This document shows positions 24,129 to 34,785 of a DNA stretch of 64,000 nt, one piece after another; position 1 is the first letter of the stretch; every line of letters begins with the position of its first letter. The notes below the pieces were generated by a model that was not told the DNA's origin, searched no databases, and saw nothing but the letters and a program-made list of their open reading frames with translations. A program made the translations under genes and the position numbers. Source of the stretch: Capra hircus (lineage: Eukaryota; Chordata; Mammalia; Artiodactyla; Bovidae); NCBI RefSeq assembly GCF_001704415.2, contig NC_030821.1, positions 40,283,210 to 40,347,209 on the forward strand, given 5' to 3'.

Positions 24129-25250
24129 CTTTATTTAAAAGCTGACATGAAACCTCTAGAAAACTTCTTTCTACTTAAGTGAGGTGGTAGATATATTACC
24201 AAAACACCACCGAAATATAGATTAAAATTGAGTTTAAATAAAAATATGAATACGTACCACAGAATTGTTGTCTACCCATTATACTATTAACAATTGGTAA
24301 CAGGAATATTATAGAGAATGATTGAACATTAATAGTCATATGTCAATTACTAAGATCATATTTATGTGATACAATGATTTTGCAAAGGTAGAGTAGCAAA
24401 CATCTGTGCATTTTTATGGTCAAAGGCTGCCTGCCAACTGGCAGTTCATTTCATAGGCTATGGTCTAAAATATATCATTTACTGATAGCCAAGAGACATC
24501 TCAGTATGTCATTAATAGTGCGGAAGCTCTAAATCAGGGATATTCTTGTCTCTATAATTTATTTGCAACAGCAGCTATTAGAAACCAGAATAATAACACT
24601 AATAACCTTCAAGTTAATTTTGACTCTACGTCATAGCAATTTCAAAGCAAGTTAATATATTCACATATGGAATCAAAATTCCTAAACTATATAGTATTAC
24701 AATTGATGCAGTGTGTTTTTATGAAGTATTTATATGTATAATACTTCATTAAAATGATTAAATGAAAACAATATAGAAATGTCATATTTGTATCCTAGAA
24801 AGGATGTAGAAGGCATTTCTGATAGTATAGGTTAATACATGATTAATCATACTACTTATTTATAAAGCATCCAAACATTAAACATCTATAAGATATTTCT
24901 TTACCATAAAGAGAATATATTCCAGATTTAATTTTAAAGTTTGCTTTTACTGTGCTTATGTTTTCTAATTGAGAAGTCTGCCCTTTAAGCATCTTTAAAT
25001 CACAGAACTAATCAGATAGAAATCAACAGGAAACCAATAATCCATCTCACAGATTTGTTAAAACTTTGTATAAAACTGTTATGAATCTAAGAATGGAAAA
25101 AGCAGAATTATTAATCAACAAGTGGCTATTTGAAAAAATCTAGTTAATAGTAAACTACCTGGGATAGGGTAGTGAGGAAGATCAAAATTAATGTCAGACC
25201 AAGTTTGCTTCTTTTACTTGAAAAAACTGCAGTATATTGGGTTGTCCTAA
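24129..25250. other. AT-rich DNA, no gene or recognised repeat
   Basis: No coding signal and no clear element. Short tandem 'atgaagtatttatatgtataatacttcat' forms a small hairpin near 24,720-24,750. Confidence 0.5.
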
Positions 25251-25345
25251 GGGAGTTGGTGATGGACAGGGAGGCCTGGCGTGCTGCGATTCATGGGGTC
25301 GCAAACAGTCGGACACGACTGAGCGACTGAACTGAACTGAACTGA
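25251..25345 (+). mobile_element. BovB LINE 3' end fragment
   Basis: Last ~95 bp of BovB, 'gggagttggtgatggacagg' to a (TGAAC)n-type tail 'gactgaactgaactgaactgaa'. Near-consensus and with intact CpGs ('gtcggacacgactgagcgac'), so one of the younger copies. Confidence 0.92.
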
Positions 25346-26139
25346 ATCTGGGACTATGTAACTGCCAATCTCATGTTTCTAGCTTTACTATGAGAGTGAA
25401 TTTTTTTAGGTACAAGCGTAGAAAGAAACTAGAAAGTTCCAAAGTGCAGTTTCCTTCCTTCCTTTCCCCAACAAAAAAAAAAAATGAGAAATACCTAACC
25501 AACAGATCTGATGGTTCCAAAAGGGGCAAGTCTCTATTTTGAAACACAATTCAATGAGAACATTCCAAATTAAGATTCTGTGAGACACTGAAAATTATGG
25601 TGTGAAATATAGAAGAATAAATTTCTAATGCACCATAAACTGTATTCCTCAAAACAAAAGAGATAACGGAAGCCCAGAGCATTTAATGGATAAAATATAA
25701 TCAAATGAAACAGAAACATGTTCTAAGCTGAAAAGCAGCAAAACTACTATTCTCACATAATTATACAGTAGTTATAACCCAGTAAAATCAGGTTTAAAAA
25801 CACTTAAATATGTATAAATCTACATATACATATATATATGTAGAAATAACATATGTAGTACTTGAAATATATTGTATTCATATAGTAAAGAACCACTTTA
25901 AAATTTCAAAAATATTCTTTTAAGTTTTGAAAAATACACAGTGAAAACATAAGTTTTCTTTGCAAAACTTGACTCTGGAAACAAAGACTATTCAAATGCT
26001 TCTCCAATAATTTGTTTATCTTAAATATTTGAAACAGAAGACAGATGTTCATGGAAACAGACATGTATAATCCATACATATGTATATATATTAATAGACA
26101 CATAAGTGATAAATATAATTAATATTTAATACAAATAAA
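25346..26139. other. AT-rich DNA, no gene seen
   Basis: Contains a short 'acatatacatatatatatg' simple tract near 25,822-25,840. No recognised element. Confidence 0.5.
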
Positions 26140-26830
26140 ATACTTAACTTACTATATAGCATTACATCCTGATAAACCCACTGCTAACTGAAAATATTAT
26201 AAATTGCAAACACTTATACTACACCCAGGGCTTCCCTGGTTGCTCAGATGGTAACGAATTTGCCTGCATTGCGGGAGACTGGGGTTCAACTCCTTGGTCC
26301 GGAAGATCTCCTGGAGATGAGAATGGCTACCCACTCCAGTATTCTTGCCTGGAGAATTCCATGGACAGAACAGCCTGGTGGGCTACAGTCCATGGGTTCA
26401 CAAAGAGTCAGACATGACTGAGCCACTGACACCAATGCTAGGATACCTACAATCTACCAACCATCATAGTTTAGCATAGCATACCTTCAGCATACTCAGA
26501 ACACTCACATTAGCCTACAGTTGGGCAAAATCAACTAATACAAGCCTATTTTATAACCTATTGAACACCTCATTTGTTTTATTGAACACTGCTGAATGTG
26601 AAAAACAGAATGGTTGTAAAGTGTGTCAGTTGTGATGCATGGCTGACTGGGAGCAGAAGCTAGCTGCTGCTGCTGAGCATCACCAGAGAGCATCAAGCCG
26701 CATATTGCAAGCCTGGGAAAAGATCAAAATTCAAAAAATATTTTTTCCACTAAGTGAGTATCACTTGTGCACCATCATAAATCTGAAGAATCATTAAATT
26801 GAACCATTATAAATTGGGGAATGTCTATAT
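26140..26830 (+). mobile_element. Ancient Tc/mariner-like DNA transposon, split by a SINE
   Basis: Blocks 'attacatcctgataaaccca', 'caaccatcatagtttagc', 'cattagcctacagttgggca', 'gaaaaacagaatggttgt', 'ggctgactgggagcagaag', 'gcccgggaaaagatc'-like and 'accattataaattgggga' follow the order of a Tigger-like mammalian transposon with inverted ends. The outermost TIR bases are eroded. No transposase ORF is kept. Family name not certain. Confidence 0.75.
26228..26433 (+). mobile_element. Bov-tA SINE inside the DNA transposon
   Basis: Full-length forward copy, 'gggcttccctggttgctcag' to 'catgactgagccactgac'. The transposon resumes on the right about where it stopped on the left, so the SINE is the younger of the two. 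Confidence 0.93.
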
Positions 26831-27083
26831 GTATAATTTCTGTATAATATTTGTATATACATGTATGCACATGTATATTTAAAACAGGAATTTTCACTGT
26901 GTGCAACATATCATCTGAAGATCAGATTATACACAAAATCTATGCATCAAGCCTTTGGTGACTAGCTAATGAATTCAGCATTCAAACGGGGATTAAAAAT
27001 ATTGGTTTAGGAAATAAGGACAAACTTTTAAAAATGTCTTATACTTTTTACTTACAAGAATAAGGTTAGGTACACATGATTTG

Positions 27084-27318
27084 TGGCTTCCCAAGTGGCA
27101 CAGTGGTAAAGAATCCACCTGCCAAATCAGGAGACACGGGTTCAATCCCTGGGTCAGGAAGAACTCTTGGAGTTAAGAAATGGCAACCCACCCCCTCCAG
27201 TATTCTTGCCTGGAGAATTTCCATGGACAGAGGAGCCTGGTAGGCTACAGTCAATGGGGTCGCAAAGAGCTGGACACACTGAGCTGCACGCATGCACATG
27301 CTCACATGCACACACACA
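27084..27318 (+). mobile_element. Bov-tA SINE with CA-rich tail
   Basis: Forward copy ending in 'gcacgcatgcacatgctcacatgcacacacacag'. Flanks 'acacatgatttg' and 'acacaggattag' are a possible TSD. The extended CA tail is typical of the subtype that seeds microsatellites. Confidence 0.92.
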
Positions 27319-28455
27319 GGATTAGACTCTACCAATAGAAATGAATTACTGCCAATTTGGCAAGAGCTATTTATCACCACAAAATCCTCACTTGTTGAAC
27401 AACTACAGCTCATATATTAAATGGAAGGTTTTAGGCACTTTTTGTACTTGTTTGCGTAAACCAAAGTGGTTCATATAAAAGTCATATAAAAATACAAAAT
27501 TCTGTGCTTTTTAAGCTGAACAAAATTGTTATCACCCTAAAGCATGTCTGTGTCCTAAAAGTGCAGTTGTTATAGGCAGGTGTTTCTGGTACTAGTTTTC
27601 ATATTAATTGAGGCTTTATTTTTTTTCTTTCTGTTTAAAGGTGTTGCTAGTGATTGAATCTACTCAGGAGCACATAGTAATGAACAGTACTCCTTTAAAA
27701 TTCTTGCATGTACACTCTAAATTCTTTGAGACTCAGTAAAATAGAAAGATACCATATACCAAGATTTCTTTGTATATGATGTACAGTAGAGTTATAGATT
27801 AATTTTCCTTTTTGGACAACTTAATGATATTGATTAACATTTTAAAAAAACTTGAATAGTTACACATTTTTTTAAAAAAGGTTGGGGTACAAGGCAGACA
27901 GTGGGATTATCTTCAAAGGCTTTTGTTAGAGGAAGTGAATGTTAACAAGATGTTAGTTGCCCTCTCTCCAGAGTTTCAATACTGTATTACAAAAAAATTA
28001 AATTGTCAACTATTGCTTTTAAGACAGAGAACAATTCCCACTTTCTATAACATTAGCTTCTGAAATCAACACCCATATTCAACAACCTTGATATCATGTC
28101 TGATCATGAGTCAGTGAAAAGAGTGACTAGACATATGGTACAATTCAGAAAGCGAGTAAGATGCCAACTGAGTTTTCCCAACTCATCCAATCAACTACTT
28201 GCAGAATTAAAAATAGAAGCGAAGTCTAATTCCCACAGCTTCTGCCAGATCAGAGCCTGACAACTTTGCACTGCAGTGGCTCCAACCTCTCCTGCCACTA
28301 GCATCACCTTTACTGAGACACCTTCCCATGAAGTTCAGTCATTTCAAGGCTTGGTTTAAAACAGAGAGAAGTAGGAAGAGGTTCACAAAGTTGGGGAACA
28401 ATTGTGGTAATGAGATCTCATTGTAAATTGCTCAGAAAAATTAAAAAGATAAAAG
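27319..28455. other. Repeat-free DNA, no gene seen
   Basis: Unique sequence over ~1.1 kb with no convincing frame. Could contain conserved non-coding elements, but conservation cannot be judged from one sequence. Confidence 0.5.
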
Positions 28456-28640
28456 GTGGAAAATTTATTAATCCTTACTATGTACCTTCTTTAATCTTCA
28501 TGACAACCTTATGATTTTCCTGTTTAAATGTCAAGAAACAACTCACAGTGGTTAAGTAACTTATCCTAAGTCATAAAGATAGAAAACAGTAGGGATATGA
28601 TTCAAACTACGTGGGGTTCCAGGTCCAAATTCACTTCCTG
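28456..28640 (-). mobile_element. MIR SINE remnant
   Basis: Antisense MIR: 'aatcttcatgacaacctta', 'cacagtggttaagtaacttatcctaagtcataaag', 'gggatatgattcaaac' in order. Clear though diverged. Confidence 0.75.
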
Positions 28641-30321
28641 AAAGACATGATTGGGATATAAATGGTAGCCCAAACTCCCCAAAATAAATAAAAAATTAAA
28701 GAGAGAAAGGGAAGAGGAGGGCCTAGTAGCAAACCTTGAAGATAATATTTAGAACTTTTTGATTGACCTTAAAAGTGACCAAAAGCTAGCTGCCTGAGAG
28801 TTTCAAGAATAAAATTGTTATTAAATTAGCCAAACAAAAAAACTCTTTTATTTACACTCACACACTTTGAAATCAACCAGACTGCTTTCCTTCCATTAAT
28901 GCTACACTGCCATTTTATTTCATTTTCCATTTCATTTATTAAGAGGTAATTCAAACACAAGTATTTTACCTGAATAGTTTATTGATTTTTTTTTTACTAT
29001 GACCAAGATGCCAATCTTCCTCCCCTTATTAAATGTACTTTTTAAATATCAGCTTATTTTAGTGTTAGATTTTAATTTCTGTAGTGAAATAGTAACTTCA
29101 CAAATACAGAAATCTTTATAATCTTTATTTGACTGGCTTTAAATCTGAATTCGGATTTGGTGAGTCTGATGGATTATTCTCAGTGACTACTGGACACAAC
29201 CAATTCAAAGTCAACATTATTTCTGCAAGTCCCAGAAGCATTAAATTTTGTGAATGGAGAGAGAGCATTAGCACCCTGGTTGTTTTTCACTACACTTTGA
29301 TTATCACAGAACCCAAGTGTGAAATCTCATGGAGAGAACTGTAAAAACTGGCCTAAAGACATCACTGACTTCTATTTATTCACATTCGCAGTATATAACA
29401 AAAGGAACAAAGCAGGCTGTGCTGCTGTTACTATTGCAATGACCAAGAATCCTCAGTCTCACACTCATCGCAGTCCATTAAGATATGGGCTTGTTGATTA
29501 CCTAGGCCACCGTTAGAATGCTTGTTTTATGTCTGTTTTTTAATGAGCGCTTGATTAGACAACACTAAGGACAAAAGTACATAGGGGAAATGTTTGTTAA
29601 TAGGTTCCTCCATCCCAATCAAGTAAAGAAACAGTATACTTTAAATATTGCTGTGAAATGTCTAGGGTTTGTCTGCCTGTATTCTTGCAACCCTTCACCT
29701 TTACGTAGCTTTTCAAAAATATGTTATAACATGTTGCTTCATCCTTGTCCTTTTAGCATGTTAATGTCTAATTAAGTAAAGCATGATGCAATCCCCAGCA
29801 AGCTCTCAGTTTCTCCTTTCTGGGACAATGCAAATCAAGACAGCCTTCTTCTAAGGAAGGTAGTTAAAAGTTTTGCCAACTGTGTTCACGCTTCAGATAT
29901 TCCAACATTATGTAGTTTAGCTTAAATAAGACAACTGCATCTTTGGGATTTTATTATTTTGTTTCAAAATAAAGTTTAAAAGATACTCTAAAGAGAAACT
30001 AAGAAAAAAGAACAAAAGATACACCATAATGCAGGTACTTAAATATGAAATAAGGTAGTTTTAGATTAAAAATTCATCTTTTTATTTTTAAAATTAATCT
30101 AATTAAAATCTTAGGTTTCACTTAAAATTGGCTAAAATGGTGAACTTTATGTTATGGGACATTTTACCAAAATAAAAATGAACTATAAAATAAAGTAAAA
30201 ATTTACCACATATTAGGTATATTATGAAGTTTCCATAAACTTGCATTTATTTTAGGAACTTATACAGCTATTATCATATTTTGGAACATATAAAGACAGC
30301 AAAGTTTCAATAATTTGGCCA
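28641..30321. other. Repeat-depleted block, no gene seen
   Basis: About 1.7 kb without a recognisable repeat, in a window where repeats usually occur every 0.5-1 kb. It carries homeodomain-like 'tctaattaag' (about 29,768) and a perfect octamer ATGCAAAT (about 29,829). Short plus frames (60-71 codons) are unremarkable. Enhancer-like content is an inference only. Confidence 0.5.
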
Positions 30322-30551
30322 TCTGATGCAAAGAGCCGACTCATTTGAAAAGACACTGATGCTGGGAGAGATTGAACGCAGGAGAAGAAGGGGATGACAA
30401 AGGACAAGATGGTTGGATGACATCACCGACTCAATGGACATGAGTTTGAGCAGGCTCTGGGAGATGGTGGAGGACAGGGAAGCCTGGCATGCTGCAGTCC
30501 ATGGGTCGTGAAGAGTCGGTTGGACACGACTAAGTGACTGAACAACAACAA
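30322..30551 (+). mobile_element. BovB LINE 3' fragment, AAC-tail class
   Basis: 3' ~230 bp of BovB ('gatgcaaagagccgactc' to 'gtgactgaacaacaacaaag'). It ends in AACAACAAC rather than (TGAAC)n and has more substitutions than the TGAAC-tailed copies, suggesting an older lineage. Confidence 0.9.
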
Positions 30552-31249
30552 AGAAAGCAACAGTTTAAGTAGTCTTCTTTTGAGTTTTTTCTCTCCATCT
30601 TTCCGTCTCTCTGTTTTTTCCAGGTTAATGGTCTTCTCACACCTGTCTTTGAATATTAGCATCAGTAGGAAGCAGTTAGCTCGTACTGGTTTCCTTAAGT
30701 ATCAGCTAAAAATCTTAATGTACTTTCATACTGGTAATTGTTTTAGAACCTGAGGGGGATGTAATTTCTTGGCAAAAGCAAATATATTACTGTAGATAGC
30801 ATTATTAGAAAGAAATACTAACTTTCAGGAAGACATCCATCCATCCTAAGGAAACTGGATATATTTCAGAGTAGACTGCACCACTCAATTGCTGGCAATG
30901 CTCTTCCACATATTTGGCAGTATAGTACTCCAAGTCTGAGAGCTGTTTCTTTTTCGTAAAAATGATTTTGATTGGAAAATCCTAAATAAATCATTTGGAA
31001 TGTATAATATTTAGAGCTCTTTCTGGGATTCCTTTTCTATGAATCAAAGTTCTTTGACTCACTATCCTCCTTGGCACTTGCTTCCTAGTCTTCTCAGCTG
31101 CCTTTGTGCCAATGCTAGTGAAGAGTTCCGATTTGAAGTCCTAAAGCTGGGATATCAATAAAAGGGGAACCTTATCTCAAGTACCAGATATATCATGTTG
31201 TGAAAGTAAGCCCAGAGTGTGGTGACATCACCAAGGTCATTCCTGGCTC
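30552..31249. other. Non-repetitive DNA, no gene seen
   Basis: No recognised element or coding frame. Confidence 0.5.
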
Positions 31250-33830
31250 TACTCACCCTCACGGGAGGAACAACCAATAATTACTTGGAAACAGGACACT
31301 ATTTGAGAGAATCCTAGAACACAGAGGTAAGGCTGAAGCACCTTTGCACCACAGAGTCCAAGACAGACTGTATTAGACTACACTGTTCCTCCCTCAGGCC
31401 AGTGGAGCACCACTGAAGGTCTGGTTCTTCCAGGAGGAGAAGAGAACTGGGGGACTGCCAGCACTGCCCCTAGCAGTAGGGTAGCTTTGTGGGAGCCACT
31501 ACTTTGATCTGCTCCACTGGGTTTGCAGGGGAATCTGCAGGGCTTGACCACTGAAAGTTGGACTGTGATGAAGGGGTAAGGGGCAGGCAACAGCCAGCTC
31601 ATGGACTGTGACAGACAGAATTCATACCTGCAGTGCCCAGGTAATGATCACAACTAGTGTCTCTGTTCATCTATAGAGCCAGGTGAGGGTGCACTATAAC
31701 CAGGGAAATCAGAGATTGCCTAGCCCCAGGGAAAGAGCACAGTCACAGCCTACCAATGTGGAGAGTGTCTTCCGGCCATCTGAACAAAAGGGCTGGCAAT
31801 AAATCCTTGAAGCTGTGTGGCCCAATGGCACTCTAACCAAGAGGCAGGCAGACACCCCCAAAGCAAAGAGTACCAGGTGTGGAGGGTTCCTATACTATGC
31901 TTAGGCAGGAAGATTAATTCTTAGCCAAGGCTGAGAGTAGCTCCCAGCTCCTCCCAACTGGGGAGCCTGTTTGAGAAATTAAGGGTAGCTGGAGTGGCCC
32001 TTCCCCAGTTCACCCATCCCCCCATCTCCACTCTGTGAAGACAGTCTTCCTGCCCCGAATGACTGGAAGGGTTGGTGACAACTCCTAGAAATTGTGTGGC
32101 TCAGCAGTGAGCAAGCCTAGAGAAGGCACAGCTGATAGTTTGCAAAGAAAAGCCAGTGGCCTTGTTCAGTCAGAGAACCTGGAGCGTGGGTCAGGTTGAA
32201 TTAAGACAACAAAAGAGCTTTACTGGCTTTAAAGTTGCTTCTCCTGCTGCTGTGCCTGGGTAGGGAATTTAATTCATAGCGCTACTCATCACTGGGAAAA
32301 AAACTTCAGTCTGACCAACTAGGAGTCTAACCAGAACACACGGGAAGTTGTTTAGCCCATTCAACAGCCCAAGATACAAGGGCACTTGACCCCCATCTGC
32401 AGAGCAAAACCAGTGTCTTCACCTGACCAGGGAATTCAGTGCACACTCTGGCCTGACTTCGATCCCCAAACAGTGAGCTATATATATAGGTTGTGTGTGC
32501 TGTCCTGGTGTTCTGTCAAGAAACTAATTCATAGCCCAATATACTACTGAATATAATTACCAGTAAAGTCTAGAGGAGGAACCAAATTAATCAAGTATCC
32601 AGATACGAATGTAAGGAATAAAGGATCACAAAAAATTAGGCAAATATGACACCACCAAAGGAAACTAATAAAGCTCCAATAAATGACCTTAAAAAAGTAA
32701 AGATCTAAGAACTGTCAAAGAATTCAGAATAATCCTCTTAAGGAAGTTTCAGTTCAGTTTAGATCAGTCGCTCAGTCGTGTCCGACTCTTTGCAGCCCCA
32801 TGAACTGCATCACGCCAGGCCTCCCTGTCCATCACCAACTCCCGGAGTTCACTCAAACTCACATCCATCGAGTCGGTGATGCCATCCAGCCATCTCATCC
32901 TCTGTCATCCCCTTTTCCTCCTGCCCCTAATCCCTCCCCGGATCAGCATATTTTCCAATGAGCCAACTCTTCACATGAGGTAGCCAAAGTACTGGAGTTT
33001 CAGCTTTAGCATCATTTCTTCCAAAGAACCCCAAGGCTGATCTCCTTTAGAATGGACTGGTTGGCTGATCTCCAATAGAATGGATCTCCTTGCAGTCCAA
33101 GGGACTCTCAAGAGTTACTGAACTACAAAAAAAAAACACAGACAGCTAACCGAAATTAGGAAAAATAACAGTGAACAAGACAAGATGTTTGACAAGGAAA
33201 TAGAAATATATATTAAAAAAAACAGGAATACTAGAATTAAAAAGTACAATAACAATAACTGAACTGAAGAATTCAATAGAGTATCAAAGGTAGATTCAAC
33301 CATACAGAAGAAAGGATCGGCAGACTAGAGGATAAGACACTAGAAATTACCCAATGAAAGGACAAAAGAAAAAGAATGAACGATATTTATGTTATGGGAA
33401 TTCCAGGAGAAAAGAAAGGAAGGGACAGAAAGTATATTTAAAGCAATAATGGTTGACAACTTCCCAAACTTGGGATGACAAATGGATACCAGATCCATGA
33501 GGCCCAAATGACCCCAAATAGGTTGGACTCAAATATGTCTACATTGAGACACATTGTAATTAAACTGTCAAAAGTCAAAGACAAAAAAAGAATTTTAAGA
33601 GCAGCAAGAGAAAAGAGAAAAGGTACATATAAGGGAACTCTGGGATAACTGGATATTCACATGTAAAAGAAAGAAACTGGACCAATAAATCTTCTAACAC
33701 TCACAAAATTAACTTGAACTGGATTAAAGACTCGGGTGTAAGATCAGAAACCATGAAACTGCTAGAAGAAAACATAAGCATAAGGCTCATTATATATTAC
33801 AGGGGTCTTGGTAATGACTTTTTGGATAAG
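31250..33830 (+). mobile_element. Old L1: 5'UTR, ORF1 and internally deleted ORF2
   Basis: 31,250-32,700 reads as an old mammalian L1 5'UTR ('ggcctgacttcgatccccaaac', 'tagcccaatatactactgaatat', 'atgacaccaccaaaggaaac'). 33,120-33,640 matches L1 ORF1 and its end ('attatgggaattccagg'-like, 'aattaaactgtcaaaagtcaaag', 'agcagcaagagaaaag'). At about 33,645 it jumps to the last part of ORF2 ('ggataactggatattcacatg', 'actgctagaagaaaacata'), skipping roughly the first 2.5-3 kb of ORF2. Frames are destroyed. A BovB piece interrupts it. Confidence 0.75.
32750..33115 (-). mobile_element. BovB LINE fragment inside the old L1
   Basis: Reverse 3' ~365 bp of BovB, starting with the antisense tail 'cagttcagttt' and ending at 'gggactctcaagagtt'. 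A 20-bp-scale duplication of 'ctgatctcc..tagaatgga' lies near its 5' side. L1 sequence resumes at 33,116, so BovB is younger. Confidence 0.92.
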
Positions 33831-34015
33831 TGGAAGTTTTGTTTTATGATGCTTACTATGTTTTTTAATATGGATGAGCCAATATCCATTTAAGGGCATA
33901 TAAGTTCACAATAACTTTTGCTGAAAATGACTATTTGAATGTACTTTCACTATTTACTTATTATATAAGGATTTTAAACAAGTAAAGTGGTACTTGCAGA
34001 CATTATTTAGAGCCT

Positions 34016-34262
34016 AACTTGGCTTTTGACTTCCAAGGTAGCACAGTAGCGAAGAATCTGCTTGCCAGTGCGGAGATGCCAGAGATGCAGGTTTGATCCC
34101 TGGGTTGGGAAGATCCCCTGGAGAAGGAAATGGTAACCTACTCCAGTATTCTTGCCTGAAAAAAATTTCATGGACAGAGGAGCCTGGTGGGCTATAGTCC
34201 ACAGCGTTGCAAAGAGTCAGCACAGCTGAATGACTAAACAAACACATACACCCAACTTGGCT
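34016..34262 (+). mobile_element. Bov-tA SINE with 9-bp TSD
   Basis: Repeats AACTTGGCT at 34,016-34,024 and 34,254-34,262 flank a full-length forward copy ending 'gctgaatgactaaacaaacac'. Confidence 0.93.
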
Positions 34263-34354
34263 ATTAGAATAGGTGGATATATACCCCTGGAAAATAATAA
34301 TTAATTTCTTCACTAAAATCAAATTGCTTAACACCTAGTTTGCATATACATAGC

Positions 34355-34600
34355 TAAGCACTGTATTATGAGTTGCAGATAATAAAAAGTTGTTAGTCAC
34401 AGACTCTGCTCTCTAGGGCTGTTTTACAAGAGCAGATCATGTTCAAACTAAAGGGCAGACCAAAATGGAAAATGCCATAGGAATTCAGACAAGGGAGAAA
34501 CACATCTCAGACACGATGGGAGGTGGGTAGGCTTTTGGAGAAGGCTTCATGGAAGAAGCAGTATAAGATGTGAGTGAGTTTTCAACATGTGAGTGAATGG
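34355..34600 (-). mobile_element. Possible L2 LINE remnant
   Basis: Weak antisense L2 order: 'tagctaagcactgtattatg', 'cagactctgctctctaggg', 'gagaaggcttcatggaagaagc'. Ends unclear. Confidence 0.45.
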
Positions 34601-34712
34601 AACAAAGAAGACATCAGGGTGTGATGTCCTGGGGCACAAACTGGAATAAAGACTACTTGGTCTAGGCTGGTCATGGGGTAATTTAAGGGGATTTGTAAGA
34701 AACTAAAAAAAA

Positions 34713-34785
34713 TTGCATGGTCAGAAGAGCCTGGCGGGCTCCAGTCCAAGGTGTCACATAGAGTCAGACACGACAGCATGCATGC
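34713..34785 (+). mobile_element. Bov-tA 3' fragment
   Basis: 5'-truncated copy of ~75 bp: 'catggtcagaagagcctgg' to 'gtcagacacgacagcatgc'. A few indels. Confidence 0.85.
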
